Source: Diabrotica undecimpunctata (Eukaryota > Arthropoda > Insecta > Coleoptera > Chrysomelidae). From it: a DNA stretch of 64,000 nt. The notes below the pieces were generated by a model, which was given only the letters and a program-made list of their open reading frames with translations, had not been told where the DNA came from and made no database searches. Of this stretch, positions 23,620 through 36,215 are shown piece by piece. The position numbers and the translations under genes are program-made. The stretch covers positions 81,727,017-81,791,016 of the forward strand of contig NC_092807.1 in NCBI RefSeq assembly GCF_040954645.1, in the 5' to 3' direction. How positions within the stretch are numbered: the first letter of the stretch is position 1; every line of letters starts with the position of its first letter.

Positions 23620-24690
23620 ATATATTCTAAATTTTAAACTCACCTCTTTTAGAGCATTATTAGTAAAAAAGTTCCGCCATTATTTCTTGTTTAAAATAAT
23701 CTATTAAAGTTTATTAGCTTTCTACAGACTATTTGGTTGTTTTGGCATAGCACAATCACAATACACAACAATTAGTTTTTAAAGCTATTATGCTAAATTT
23801 AATATGTATTTATAAAAACAATTTAATAATATATAATATATTGTGATCATATTATGTAAGAAATCAAAACATAAAAAAATCTTACTTTAAAAAAGCGCCA
23901 ACACTTTAACAATTTTGCCAATCGCTGAACTGTCATTGAAATTTAGTGTTTTCATATTAGTGGCGTACGATTTTCAAATTTATTGAATTAAAATTAATAT
24001 TTTATGGAATATTACATTTAAACAGTTATTTCATAAAATTTATATTATTAATAATATCAAATATTTTTGTTTATTTAATCAATATAATTTTAAAATTCCC
24101 AATATAATAATGATTATATTTTTCTGATTAATATACCATGTTGACGCCTATGAAAGATCGAGAAGTTCCGTATGGGAATTTAAATAATTTCAAGTAGATT
24201 TAAATTGACATAAATTATAAATCATTAGCTCCGAACAGACAGCTGCCTATGTCTACATGTGCAGCAACATTTCTATCAATAGTATCTATATACCTTTTTA
24301 ATTGGTACAGTAATGCATATTATTACACTCAAAACTAAGTAAAGGAGTGTAACTTGAACGTGTAAAAATCTTCACTTTATAGCCTCCCATAAAATTAAGA
24401 GACCTCCGAGATATAGCAAAATGGTAACCCCATCCTTTGGAGATCCGTACCTTAGATGGGTAAACTTATCAACAACATTTTCTTTCTCCAGGTTTATTTT
24501 GAAATCCTAGTTTTATAGCAATAAATAATTTGTAATATCTACGAGTAAACTTATGCGAATCGGTTATCAGTTTACTTGTACCTGTGCTACTTGGTCGGCT
24601 GTCTGATGGATTTATCTTAGGCTAGGCTAGAAAAGTGATTAAATAACAAGTAATTATTACTTTGACCATATCAAATTTTATCCTAAGCCT
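23620..24690. other. No recognisable gene
   Basis: AT-rich DNA with no conserved reading frame; nothing identified. Confidence 0.5.
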
Positions 24691-25385
24691 ACACGAATCT
24701 CCATTGTTACCACGAAGGATAACGTGACAAAAATACACGATCTCATATTGCCAGACCGTCGACTGAAGGTGCGCAACATCGTTGAAACAGTAGGCATTTT
24801 AAAAGACTGCATATGTCATATCCTGTATGAAAGTTTGGGCATGAGAAAGCTGCCCGCGAATAGGAGGGTATAGAAACATGGATACACTAAAACACATCAA
24901 AGTCCACGAAATGGTCTAGCCACTAACGTGCTCCGAAGAAGTGAAGACCGTTCTATCGGCCGGGAAGGTGATGAACATCACTTTCTGGTATTCACAAATT
25001 CTACATCGACTATTTGGAGAAGGCCAAAGCGGTCAAAGGCCCCATCTACGCCCTAGTATTAGGTCGATTCGACGCCGACTTGCAGAAAAAACGACACCAT
25101 TTGGCAAAAAAAAAGTGCTCTTCTACCATGACAACGCACTGGATCATATCTCAGCCTTCGTCATGGCGAATTTGGTCCACTTGGGCTATAAACTATTGCC
25201 CTATCGACCTTATCCCCAAAGTTGACTCAATGCGACTTCTTTTTGTTTCGAAACTTGAAAAAGGCACTCGCCGAGCCCAAGAAAACGTATTTTTCGATGG
25301 GTTAAAGAAGTTGGAGCATTGTTAATTCAAGTTCTTTCAGCTCACAGGATACTATGTTGAGAAATACATTTCCACTTTTTTACAA
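24691..25385 (+). pseudogene. mariner transposase, decayed
   Basis: Readable mariner blocks in shifting frames: VTKIHDLILPDRRLKVRNIV near 24730, ILYESLGMRKLPA, then after lost sequence VLFYHDNALDHISAFVMANL at about 25110-25170 (second catalytic Asp in HDNA) and LLPYRPYP. The mariner third-Asp block (normally SPDLAP) is broken by a frameshift and stop. The middle, including the first Asp block (VDETW), is not recognisable. It is clearly inactive, and terminal repeats were not found. Confidence 0.8.
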
Positions 25386-25399
25386 TTTTCGTTTTTGTT

Positions 25400-25828
25400 T
25401 TGTAGGTTAAGTGCTTATCGGACCGCCCAAGTAGCAGACAAACGACATTTAAGATTTGATTCACACTTGACAAACGTTATTTTATGATTTTATAATATTT
25501 TTTTATAATAAATCGAGAACGACTTAATTGATTTGGCTAATTTTGGTTTTAAAATCTTTAGGAAGATCTAATAAGTGAGAAAATAGGATGAAATTATAAG
25601 GCAAATAGTAGAAGCAACGTTTTTTTCCCATACAAACAGTTACTTTATACTCTTATACAAAATGTTTTATACAATTTACGGTTACATTGTTGTAGTTCAT
25701 TTAAACATGAAGTGAAGATTAACAACTTCACGTTTATCTACTATATTCGTTTCACTAAAACTCGTGAAAATATAATGCAATTGTAAGTAAAATAGTAAAA
25801 GCAGTTTATTTTCCCATACGTTGTATAT

Positions 25829-25830
<2 letters not shown>
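25400..25830. other. No recognisable gene
   Basis: AT-rich DNA leading to a (TA)n array. Confidence 0.5.

Positions 25831-25895
<65 letters not shown>
25831..25895. repeat. (TA)n microsatellite
   Basis: 65 bp of pure TA. Confidence 0.95.
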
Positions 25896-25900
<5 letters not shown>

Positions 25901-25964
25901 GTGAATAATAAAAGTAAAATGTAATGTCTTGCAAAACAGAAAACCAAAAAAGGAATATCGATGG

Positions 25965-26140
25965 AAGGCAACTGTATTTCTGATATGGGTCGTCTTCAGT
26001 ACGGTTCAGCCAAGTTAGAAATGAAGCATGTTCACTTGGGAAAGGATTACTACAGGAGCAATGCGACCAATTTGTGGCATTAGAAGACCCTGATGGTTTC
26101 CAGAGCATCAACTAACATTAACCACGGAGGAAGCTACAGC
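25965..26140 (+). repeat. Dispersed gag-like repeat, copy 3
   Basis: Plus-strand relative of 11955-12215 and 12295-12510; it shares TACAGGAGCAATGCGACC and CGGAGGAAGCTA blocks in the same order. Confidence 0.65.
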
Positions 26141-26149
26141 TTTAGGGTT

Positions 26150-27539
26150 ACGAATAGGGCTTTCTATAAGCTAAATCATGTTCAACCAAAAGTCTGGCGC
26201 TTAAAGGAGGTGGGCAAAATTGTTAAATACTTGTATTTCTGATGAAATATAATAAGATCAGTAAGATCACTGATGTTGTTAATTTTAGTTCCATGACTAA
26301 AATATAGTTTATCAGTTGCTCCTGTAAGCCTTTGGTTCTTCGTAGGATTACCTCCGATGAGAAATTCTCATAGTAATGGGGCTGAAAAGCAGACCTAACT
26401 TCCTGGACCAGGTTATCTCAAGACGTAAAATTTCTCATTCTGTACCAGAGTAAAGCGTCTTTCGTAAACAGTTCTGAAGTCAAACAAAGTAGTCTCTCTT
26501 TAGATACTCCTCTTGAAGTTCCTCTACTTTAGAAAACTAGTTACGCTCGAGTTTCCATCATATTGTACTCTCCATTTGTTTATGTCAACGTTTGAAAGTC
26601 ATGATTGAAGTAATGTAGCAAATATATTATTTTAGTGTTGCAGTTAGATGAAGGTGTTTCCACGCTTAGTTAAATAAAATGGGCTAAAGTATTCTGAATC
26701 TCCATTCTAGGTATTTCATTATTAAAATTGTGAAGTGATACCATTTTACCCGTTTGTTGTTTCCTTTGTATATTGTTAGTTTCAGAAGAAATCATTTCTC
26801 TCGAATTTAAATGAAGTGGTCTATTTAGGGAACTAAGTTCACCACCCAAAAGTCTAATAATCTCCATGTTAAGTTCACAGCAAAAGAGTAAATTAAAAAT
26901 CGGATGTCAGCTAGAGATATAGAATAAAAAATAAAAAACAACTTCAACTACTACTTCAGTTATGCAAGCTAGTACAAGCAAGTCAATACACAACTATCCG
27001 GTAAAAACTAAATACTAGAACTGATAACATACTCTGCAATATATACAATATTCTATAATGTAAAAAAAATTCGAGCGACCCCTTATATCGGAAATAAACG
27101 AAGAAACATTGAATGTTTATTTAAAAGAAAGACAGAGTGTCCACAAATCAACAATAAAATCAAAAATATTATGTCTAATAATATTTACGTACAGCAGTGT
27201 ATAACAAAATATCTGTGTAATATTAAATAATAATGAAAATATATAGAATAAAGAGGTAATTAAAAAAAAATGTCACGTTAGACGCCAAATGTTACTAGTT
27301 TTACTTTTCTGTTTTTGTTCGTACTGATAAATAACTATTTCTATTTAGGTGTCTAAATTTAACATTCTTAACTATTTATTTTTAGTTAGAAAATAAATTA
27401 AACGCAACCTATTTTTTATTCTAGCTTACAAAAAAGAGAAAACCAAAAAAATATATGCCTGCAAGATCGTTCTTTTCTGTGGTCACCAGACTATTTATAA
27501 ATAAAAAAAAATAATATTACAGATAATTATAATACTAGT
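26150..27539. other. No recognisable gene
   Basis: AT-rich DNA; the short minus-strand frame at 26670-26867 has no signature. Confidence 0.5.
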
Positions 27540-27648
27540 AGACAAGGCGAAAAGCTCTGATTCGTTCGGAAAAATATTCATGAGATTTTTTTACATAATC
27601 ACTTTTATGAGATATGGTTCAAGAGGTCGCCGAGACGAAAAGTTGTTA
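27540..27648 (+). repeat. Left copy of a 110-bp inverted repeat pair
   Basis: Matches the complement of 32564-32687 with small indels (shared blocks GACAAGGCGAAA, TTCGTTCGGAAAAATATTC, TTCAAGAGGTCGCC). The pair flanks 4.9 kb holding a (TA)n array, a Penelope-like end and an I-clade LINE. Confidence 0.8.
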
Positions 27649-28229
27649 AATGTTTTGAAACAATTTTTTTAAACGAATTATAACAATAAATTTTTTCTTC
27701 CCCAAAAATTTTTTTTTGCATATTTTGGATCATTCGAAACAGAAAAATTTTCATGTAGTTTTTCTGTAAACTTTATCGTTTTCGAGTAATAAATAACATA
27801 AACCTGAGAAAAAAGCAAAGTTACGAAAAATGCTCAAAAATACAAGTAAAAAAGATTATATTTGCATTCATCTCAATAAGTATTTTGGGCCTATTTTATT
27901 TTAAAATATTGTTTTTTAATCGTTAATTTAAGCTCTTATGACAGGACGGGCGCTCGGGCTACAGCGTGTATAAGAGAGGTAAACACATTCTAGGGCACAA
28001 ATTTGTGCTGGATTTAATTCTGATTGTATAAATGAGCGTTTATGCACCAAGGGTGTTATTACAGAGAGCAACATATTCCAGCCAGAGGACCTGTAGCTCG
28101 AGGGATGGAGGTTGCTCGATGGGCGTAATACCAGTAATCCATAAAAATTTTATTTTTCACTTCATATAATATGAAATCTAAAATTGAGACGTTTTTACTT
28201 TTTATTTTACTTTTTATTTTATTGCACCT

Positions 28230-28526
<297 letters not shown>

Positions 28527-28624
28527 TGTTTTGAGGTTTCCGCGGGAGCTATATGTGCTGTCACTATTTTTCCGGGTTTGACTCCGCGTTGTAAAATGCT
28601 GGTTTTCTTGAAAACCATTGTTTT

Positions 28625-28664
28625 GGCGACGTTTCGGCAAGGTCTCACTTGCCATTCTCAAGCC
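28625..28664 (-). ncRNA. Hammerhead-like relic at a Penelope-type end
   Basis: On the minus strand: GGC, TTGAGAA, a stem GGCAAG...CTTGCC, GAA, self-complementary ACGT, C, then GCC. GGC pairs with GCC across the junction. This is the element order of a type I hammerhead with a minimal stem III, but the core box is TTGAGAA instead of CTGATGA, so I treat it as a relic and not as an active ribozyme. Confidence 0.4.
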
Positions 28665-29056
28665 TGGTGGATCTACTTCTCGTCGTTACTCGATTAGTAC
28701 TGATCGTAGCTATATCCAAAAAAGGTCCCAAAGCTAAGAAAAAAAATCACAAACCTGATACTCCAACAGAATTAGTATTAACCGAAACCACCAAGAAAAC
28801 AATCCAAGAAGCATACAAACAGAATCCACAAACCTTTAAAATACCCATAGACAATTTCTTTTTCTTTCGTGAAAATAGTTTTGGACATTCTGATCCTTAT
28901 TCGGAAGCGAAAAAGCTCACGGATGATGTAAAAAGTCTACTTTTAAACCTGCATACTATATATCCAAATCTTTCAGATAGATCCTTAAAAAACCGATTTA
29001 CCCGTTTAAGTAAAAAGATCAAAAAACAACCCCGATCCCAAAGGTCGCAGCACTGA
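28649..29056 (+). pseudogene. I-clade LINE ORF1 (gag-like), C-terminal part
   Basis: The C-terminal region (IPIDNFFFF...EAKKLTDDVKSLLLNLHTIYP, then RSLKNRFTRLSKKIKK) aligns with the end of ORF1 of the better element at 36216-37667 (FFENALG...LLNLLKEIYPHI...KKMKARCTKI). The first 25 codons come from the adjoining Penelope-like sequence and are not LINE. ORF1 proteins of this clade bind the element RNA. The zinc knuckle is missing. Confidence 0.7.
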
Positions 29057-29099
29057 AAAATCCCCCCTTCTAATATTCTTCCCATTCAATTTAATCCAG

Positions 29100-32000
29100 T
29101 GGAATTGTGACGGGTTTTACCCCCATCTAGAAAATCTCCAACTACTTGTTGCTGATACTTCACCCGATTTCATTTGTTTGCAAGAAACCAATTTCTCTAA
29201 AAAATATTATCCATACCTTAAAAATTACGTTTTCTACCACTTACGAACATCACAGGCACGAGCTAGTGGTGGGAGCTCTATATTTATTTCTACAGATATA
29301 TTTTACCAAGAATTCCACTTAACAACAACTCTAGAAGCCGTTGCCGTTACTGCTTGGTGTCCAACTAAAATCGTAATTTGCAACGTATGTATTCCTCCCT
29401 ATTACACCCTAACAGCTCTTGAAAATTACAAACCTAACTAACCAAGTTCCTGAACCATTTATCTTAGTTGGAGATTTTAATGCACATAGCACTATGTGGG
29501 GCTCCAGTAATACTTTCGGTAGAGGCAAAATGATTGAAAATATCATAACCAATTCCAACCTTAATTTTCTAAACACTGGAAGCAGCACATACTTTCATAT
29601 CCAAACGGGTACTCTCTCTTCCATTGATTTAAGCATGTGTAATCTAGAATTATCTACTCATCTTACATGGAAAGCACCGGAAAGTCTCTATGATAGTAAC
29701 CATTTTCCCATTTTAATTTCTAACAATGATAACTCACAAAGACAAAGCAAAATTAAGTGGAAAATTGCTCACGCTGACTGGGATCTATTTAATTTAATTG
29801 TCAAGGAACAAACAAATAAAATCTCCTTTATGAATTCTGCTGATAAAGATCTGAACATGTTGATTAATTGTATTATAACTTCCGCTGAAAAATGCATCGG
29901 TAAATACCACTTTGATCCCTCCAAAAAATATGTTACGTGGTGGAATGAATCATGTAAACTAGCTGTAAAAGATTGTAAAAAAGCATTAAACCGATATCGT
30001 AAAACTAGAAACCAAACGGACCTAATAAATCTTAGAAAACTAAGAGCTAAATCTAAGCGAATTGTTAAAGAAAGCAAAAAAAAAATCATGGAACAAATAC
30101 ATCAGTAGCATAACTTCCGACACACCTTCTAGTCAAATATGGACTAAAATAAAACAGATGAAAGGTAGATATACAACATAAAAAATTCCAGCCGTTATAA
30201 AAGGTAACAATGTCATAACTGATGACCAGCAAATTGTGAACACACTTGCCAAATACTATTTAAATAAAACTTAACTTGATAACAACTGTACTGGACCAAC
30301 AAACATAACAAATAAATGTGTTGTACATAAGAATCCAAATTCCAATCATCATCCTATCAATCTCCCACTAAAAATCGACGAATTAGCGACGTCGAAGCTC
30401 TTAACTCCCTAAAGAACAGTGCTGCAGGGACGGATGACATTCCATCGATATTCCTAAAACATCTACATGAAGATACCCTAATAAATTACTAGAATTCTAC
30501 AACAACATATAGCTGGGTAACCAATTTCCAACACTTTGGCGACAAGCTATAACAATTCCACTCAAGAAAAATGATACTTCTGCCAATACAAATATGTCAT
30601 TTAGACCCATCTCATTAACGTGCACACTTTGCAAACTCCTGGAAAAACTTGTCAACAAACGCTTACTTTCGTATTTTGAAAAACATAATATTATCAATAC
30701 CGCTCAATCAGGATTTCGTCCAAAGCGTTGCACGATGGATAATCTTATCACTCTTCAATCCGATATCATAGAAGCATTCTCTAATAGAAACAACCTTATA
30801 ACTGTCTCACTCGATATAGAAAGTGCTTTTGACACAGCATCAAGGCCGGCAATTCTATAAAAACTTAAGAGCCTAATTTATCTGGAAACATATATCTATT
30901 TGTTGAGAATTTTTTAACTAACAGAAGTTTCAAAGTCTCCGCAAATGATAAAATGTCTCCCTCATATATCCTGGAGACAGGAGTACCTCAAGGATCAGTC
31001 CTCAGCACAACCTTATTTTTACTGCTTCTTAACGACCTTAGTTCCTTAGTACAACCCACTGTCAAACATAATATCTATGCGGATGATCTAATTATTTACT
31101 GTTCGGGTAAAGTAACAAGCTCCACTAACACTCTTTTGCAAAATACTATTGATAACATCTCTCACTGGTCTAACAAAATTGGTTTCAGCTTCTCGCCTAC
31201 AAAGTCTAAAGTGATTATCTTTAGCAAACAATATTAACAAACTCTTCCGCTCATAAAATTAAAAGAGCATCCACTACAAGTAGTTGAAAATCACAAATTC
31301 TTAGGGGTAATTTTCGACAAAAAATTAACATGGTAGAGACACATAGAAAAAACTAAAGCCAGTGCTTCAAAAAATATAAATCTCTTAAAATCACTAGCCA
31401 ATCGACAATGTGGAGCCGAAGAAGAAGTCCTATTAAGTTTATACAGAGCCCTAATATGATCTAAGTTAAACTACGGATCGATATTATATATGTCTGCACC
31501 TAAAAGTTATTTAAAATCACTAGATACAATTCAAAACACTTCATTAAGAATATGCCTTGGAGCCTTCAGATCAAGCCCTACAGAAAGCATATATGTCGAC
31601 TCGTCTAAACCCCCTCTAAATATTAGAAGACAACGTCTACTAAACTCCTATTTTGCTAAGGTTTCTGCAAACACAAATAATATATCTTTCCAACTTATTA
31701 AAAATTTTCAATTAACAGGAGCACACAGTAGAGCTACTGCCAATTCATCACTTCAGTTTATATTGCCACTCTTAGAAAATATTGACATGAATCTTACCAC
31801 CCCGATTATTCAGCCCAATACTCCACCTTGCCTAAAAATATTACCTGGCTTTAACGTAAATTTGTGCAGATATAAGAAAATGGAGACGTCCACGATACTC
31901 ATGACACAAACTTTTACCGACATAATTAATAGAGGCAAGTCTGATAACATAATATTCACAGATACATCTAAAGACGAAGAAATTGTCGGATGTGCTGTTA

Positions 32001-32381
32001 CTTCCACAAATAACAGACTAGCAATGTATAGACTACCCAAGATGACCAGTATATTCACAGCAGAACTCTACGCTATACTTAAAGCTCCAGAGGTTCCAAG
32101 GACCTAGAATTGTTACTACGGAAAGAAAATCGAAGACCATCATTAGAAGGCTCAGAATTGGGCACACCCGGCTAACCCACGGATATCTGATGGTTCCCGA
32201 AGAACCTCCAAACTGCCAATATTGCAACTCCCGTCATATACTTGTGGAATGCAACCAGTACGCAGCAGCACGGATCAAACATGGTATCCACGGAAGTTTA
32301 TGTGATATCTTAAAATCTAAAAACAATATGTCTAATGTGATAGAGTTCCTTAAAAACTGTAAATTATATCACCTGTTGTAA
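29100..32381 (+). pseudogene. I-clade LINE ORF2: endonuclease, reverse transcriptase, partial RNase H
   Basis: Endonuclease blocks are DFICLQETNF, ILVGDFNAHSTMWG and YDSNHFPIL. Reverse transcriptase blocks are FRPISLTCTLCKLLEKL, QSGFRPKRCTMDNL, TGVPQGSVLS and YADDLIIYC (catalytic Asp pair at about 31080). RNase H begins with FTDTSKDEEIVG and TAELYAIL near 32060 and is then cut by an internal deletion. A zinc-like tail (CQYCNSRHILVEC) follows at about 32216-32256. Frameshifts lie near 29430, 30105, 30850-30950 and 31240, with stops at 31337 and 31457. The element cannot be autonomous. Confidence 0.85.
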
Positions 32382-32563
32382 TTGTATCATCTATCTATAT
32401 TTCAATTTTGTAATCATCCGCTAGTTTTTTATTTTCGTTTTTTTTTATTATCATCTGTATTGAAATTTTATTGAATCAATGTAACTTAATTTATTGTTTT
32501 CTGTAATACAGTTTTGCTACAATTGCTACAATTTGCTTTAAATAAAATTGTTAAAAAAAATTA

Positions 32564-32687
32564 AACAACTTTTCGCCTGGGCGACCTCTTGAACCTTATT
32601 ATAGAGAATCTCATGAAAGTGATTATGCAAAAAAATCTCATGGGAATATTTTTCCGAACGAATCTTATTAGCATTTCGCCTTGTCTG
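32564..32687 (-). repeat. Right copy of the 110-bp inverted repeat pair
   Basis: Complement of 27540-27648. It begins immediately after the A-rich 3' end of the I-clade LINE remnant. Confidence 0.8.
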
Positions 32688-32689
32688 TA

Positions 32690-33407
32690 GAACTAACACT
32701 GATTTCTTTGACCTATTTTTTTTTAAGTTTCGTTAAGATTCATTAAGTTTTAAATATATTAAAAACTTAATGAGTCCTACTTGTAAGTACTTTTTGTTGT
32801 TGTAGGTAAACTTTACAATCTTTTACGGGGAAGCAATTCTCTGTTTTTCCTTTATTTTTCTCCAATGGTATTTTAAGTTTCTTTGTTTTTACAATGCTAT
32901 TTAAAGCTGCATTGGTAACATTTCATAAAGAGTGTCTCAAAAGAAATATCTGAACAACATAAATAAAAAGGCCTAAGATCATGGACACAGAATGCAAGAA
33001 GTATACGGGGTATAACTTTTATTTAAAAGAAAACCACATACACAACATTAGATGTTGTAGGCGTACACCTTGTATAGTACACAAGGCTTACCTGAACGGT
33101 GGCAAATGAGAGAAAGTCGAGACAAATAATTGATTATTTATTAAATAATTCTCTGGATGATTTTTGATTTTCTATGATCCTCAAAGAGATTCACAGGACA
33201 TACCACGGTCCTCAGTGACTTTTATTTAACCTATTCATTTGAATCTCATATCGCACACCAACGCAACGTGATATCGTTATTGCTTGTGAAGAGCAATCTG
33301 TATTCCTAGCGACATGACCTGCGTGTTGAAAAGCGATAATATTGACCTGTGGTTGAGCAACAAGGGTATTTCGTATATTTTTCTGTATACAAAATAAAGT
33401 GTTTAAA
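32690..33407. other. No recognisable gene; left flank of Harbinger
   Basis: AT-rich DNA. The Harbinger left end should lie in the last few hundred bases, but I could not identify its terminal repeat. Confidence 0.45.
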
Positions 33408-33555
33408 CATGTCAGATAATCCAGCGTTTAATATTAAATTTGTGGAACTTATAGAAAAGTATCCATGTATTTATGATTATCGACGATAAGATCATAGTAA
33501 GAGGGATGTTGTGGAAAAGGCATGGAATGTAATTGCAATAAATTAAATTTTTCTG
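33408..33555 (+). pseudogene. Harbinger MADF protein, exon 1
   Basis: Starts ATG TCA GAT (MSDNPAFNIKFVELIEKYPC) and continues IYDY...HSKRDVVEKAWNVIAI, the N-terminal half of a MADF domain, the Myb-like DNA-binding partner encoded by PIF/Harbinger elements. A strong donor TCTG/GTAAGT lies at about 33554. The split codon joins in phase with the acceptor at 42089, giving FSVSQCKEKWKK. Damage: a TAA in place of a serine or similar codon after YDYRR, and a missing base before the donor. Confidence 0.7.
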
Positions 33556-33633
33556 GTAAGTAATATAATTTTAATAATTTTACAGAATGTAGTTAATAGT
33601 GTCCTAATAATAGATTATAGATAAAAAATAATT

Positions 33634-34263
33634 TCACAATGATTCTGCTGACACAGTATAATTGTCTTGCCATGGTAAAGCGTTTTCAGGCCTCAAAAAA
33701 TAGGATTTGAAATAATCACGTAATTTATAAGAAGATTTGTTATTGTGAGCTGGTAATACTCTATAGTCCACGGAGTTATCTTTTATGATTTGCGGATTTG
33801 AAACCTTACCTTCTCTGAGTTTGACAAAAATATGGAGAACGCAGGCACTTTTAATGATCGAAATCGCTGTATCCTCTTGACATTGTATTGATCTTTGAAA
33901 AATTTCAAATTTGGATGTTAGCATTTCCAATGCACATTCTACGCTTTTTCGGTCCCTTGACAATCTATAGTTAAATATTCGTTTCTTATTATCAAGAACC
34001 CTTTTCGGATATTAGCGCATCAGATGTTTTTGTAAAGGGAATGCCTCATCTCCAACAAAGTAAAACGGAAAATCCACATCATCATTTGGTAATCGTGTTG
34101 ATTTGGAGATAAGCAGCTTATCGTTGTTAAGTAGTCTTCCAAGAGTAGATGATCAGAATACGGCACCGTTACTCATTCTACTAGCTTCACCAAAATCAAT
34201 AGTTATAAATAGTCCATCAGTATTTGGGCAGGCTATCAGTACCACAGAGAAACAACTCTTATA
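33634..34263 (-). pseudogene. Harbinger transposase, C-terminal part
   Basis: DDE-type nuclease related to HARBI1. From the Tc1 junction the minus strand reads SCFSVVLIACPNTDGLF, TIDFGEASRMSNGAVF, then FYFVGDEAFPLQKHLMR (catalytic Asp in GDEAF) and RDRKSVECALEMLTSKFEIF (catalytic Glu in VECA). It ends with a TAA just below 33634. Two stops (GAVF*SS and MR*YPK) are visible. It continues from 41938-42067 on the other side of the nested Tc1. Confidence 0.85.
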
Positions 34264-34373
34264 CACTCATGGACAAGAATATCGAATATTTTGGAATATT
34301 TCAATTTTTTTTTGTATTCACTATTATTTCAAAATAATTTTAGATTACTGATAATACTCATATAGTACTGATA

Positions 34374-34926
34374 CAGTCTGTCCCAAACCCTTCTTTCAGT
34401 GCGTCACTAATTTTGACATAATATAGGATTTTAAGAATGTCGAGAATTCTTGCATGTCATTTTAGTTAAATTTGACAATTGCAGGATCGTAATCCCTCTT
34501 TTTCTAATTGAAAATAATTTAATAATTTTAATATTAGTCTTTGTTCTTTCTCGATATATATCTCGGCATATTTAAAATATTTTTATGACAATAAATACAA
34601 AATTAAATTTTCACTGTAAAATGTCTGATAATACTAACCTGGAATGACAATTATTTTATCAGTTGACGTTGTGAACGTACTGTCAAGATCGAGACCTTCT
34701 GCGTAAAATTATAATTATGCGCATCATCGATTGGATATCTATTTAGCGTATTCTAAACTCCAACCAATTATACACCCGTAAGTAGAATTAGCTTTACGAT
34801 AAATAATTTTCTAAGTTCTATGTATAATAATCACAGACTCACGTTTTTTCTGTCACTTCTAGCTTAATGTGTTAGAGAGAATTCGATCAACTATGACGCA
34901 CTGAAAGAAGGGTTTGGGACGAACTA
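34374..34926. mobile_element. 553-bp Tc1/mariner-type MITE
   Basis: Terminal inverted repeats of about 32 bp (outermost GTCCCAAACCCTTCTTTCAG on the left, complement on the right), flanked by TA. No coding capacity. It is inserted in the left subterminal region of the Tc1 at 34264-41937. Confidence 0.85.
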
Positions 34927-35117
34927 TACGCTGATGTACTCAAATGGTTTGAAATATTTTGATGTTTATTTTGACGTTTTTTCAGTGGTTAGTGTCATTC
35001 GTACATTTTATGATAAAAATCCTTCTTCACGTAAAGGAAAAATCATACTAATTCGGTTATTTTTAGTTTAATTTATTAAGTTTAATTAAATATTGTTTTG
35101 ATTTAACTAAGTTTAAA

Positions 35118-35982
35118 ACAAGTATCCCACCAGTTGGGCACTGCGATGAAATAAAAGTAACACATATTGTAATTTTGTACGAGGAAGGATATGCACAAAA
35201 AGGTATCGCACGACGTCTCAGTAGAACTGAATCTATAAAAACAGGAAATTTTGTACGAAGGCCTGGCCAAGGACGCCCAAGGTGCATAACCGCAATTGAT
35301 GACCGTTTTTTGGTTCTTAATTCTACACGAAATCGTTCATTGACATCGATGTACCTCAAAAATGAGCTATTAAATGTTAGACCAGTTAATGTGAGTTCAC
35401 AAACAGTTAGACGAAGATCAAAAGAAGCAAAATTAAAGCCCAGACGCCTCGCCAAAGTTCCACGTCTTCTGCAAAATCATAAAGCTCCTCTTTTGGAATT
35501 TGCAAGAACACATTTAGTGGAATATCGAAAACTGGAAAAACGTTCTTTTCACTGATGAGGCCAGAGTCCTATTATGGAAGCCAGATGGTGAAAACTATGT
35601 CTACAGAAGAGTTGGAGAACGATTCGCCCGCTGCAGTCTCGCGCAGACTGTTAGTTTTGGAGTTGATGGCATAATTCTTTGGGAAGGTATTAGTTGAGAG
35701 GTACGTATCGCACTTGTGGAAGTGATTGGACGGATGACTAGTGATTATTACGTTTAAAACATCCTGCAAGATCATGTTATGTCATATGTTGGTTACATTG
35801 GATATGAAAGATTCACGTTAATGTACGATAATGCTCGACCACATGCCGCTGCCATAGTAAATAATTATCTTGATGAGGTATAAATTCGAACGTTGGACTG
35901 GCCACCGTCTAGCCTGGATTTAACTCCAATTGCACATGTGGGATCACCTAAAACGCAGCATACGATAAAGAAATCCCATTCC
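35118..35982 (+). pseudogene. Tc1-like transposase, main part
   Basis: N-terminal helix-turn-helix (HIVILYEEGYAQKGIARRLS), then GRPRCITAIDDRFLVL, the second DNA-binding part, then the catalytic domain: LFTDEARVLLWKPDGENYVY (first Asp, after a frameshift near 35520), LMYDNARPHAAAIVNNYL (second Asp) and DWPPSSLDLTPIAHV. In the last block the catalytic Glu expected after PI is Ala. Several stops also occur. The LINE inserted at 35971-35982 splits off the C-terminus (41541-41700). Confidence 0.85.
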
Positions 35983-36215
35983 GAGAGAACGATTTGAACC
36001 TTTGGCGAGGTTGGACGTATTTAATTACCAGTCTAATCGCACCTAGTTTTTGTGCTTTTATTTATATCCACTTAATAATTAAAGTGTTGTGTTATTATAA
36101 ATAAAAATTAGTGAACTTATTGGAGAAAATCTATAAGTAATTTTAATCTAATTAGATACTTACTTCACAACAAGTTCATATTGTTTATATTACCTGATGT
36201 CATTAAAAAACGAAA

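Larger units (their letters stand above)
28645..32560 (+). mobile_element. I-clade LINE, decayed copy
   Basis: Holds the end of ORF1 (28649-29056), a broken ORF2 (29100-32381) and a 3' end rich in A near 32545-32560. It is 5'-truncated: only the ORF1 C-terminus is present. It is a different, more decayed family from the I-clade element at 35983-41528, though the ORF1 tails align. Confidence 0.8.

Noticed and set aside
27600..27650. Hammerhead-like reading of TTCAAGAGGTCGCC...GACGAAAAG
   Set aside because: A stem can be drawn, but there is no CTGATGA-like box, and the self-complementary stem III block is missing.
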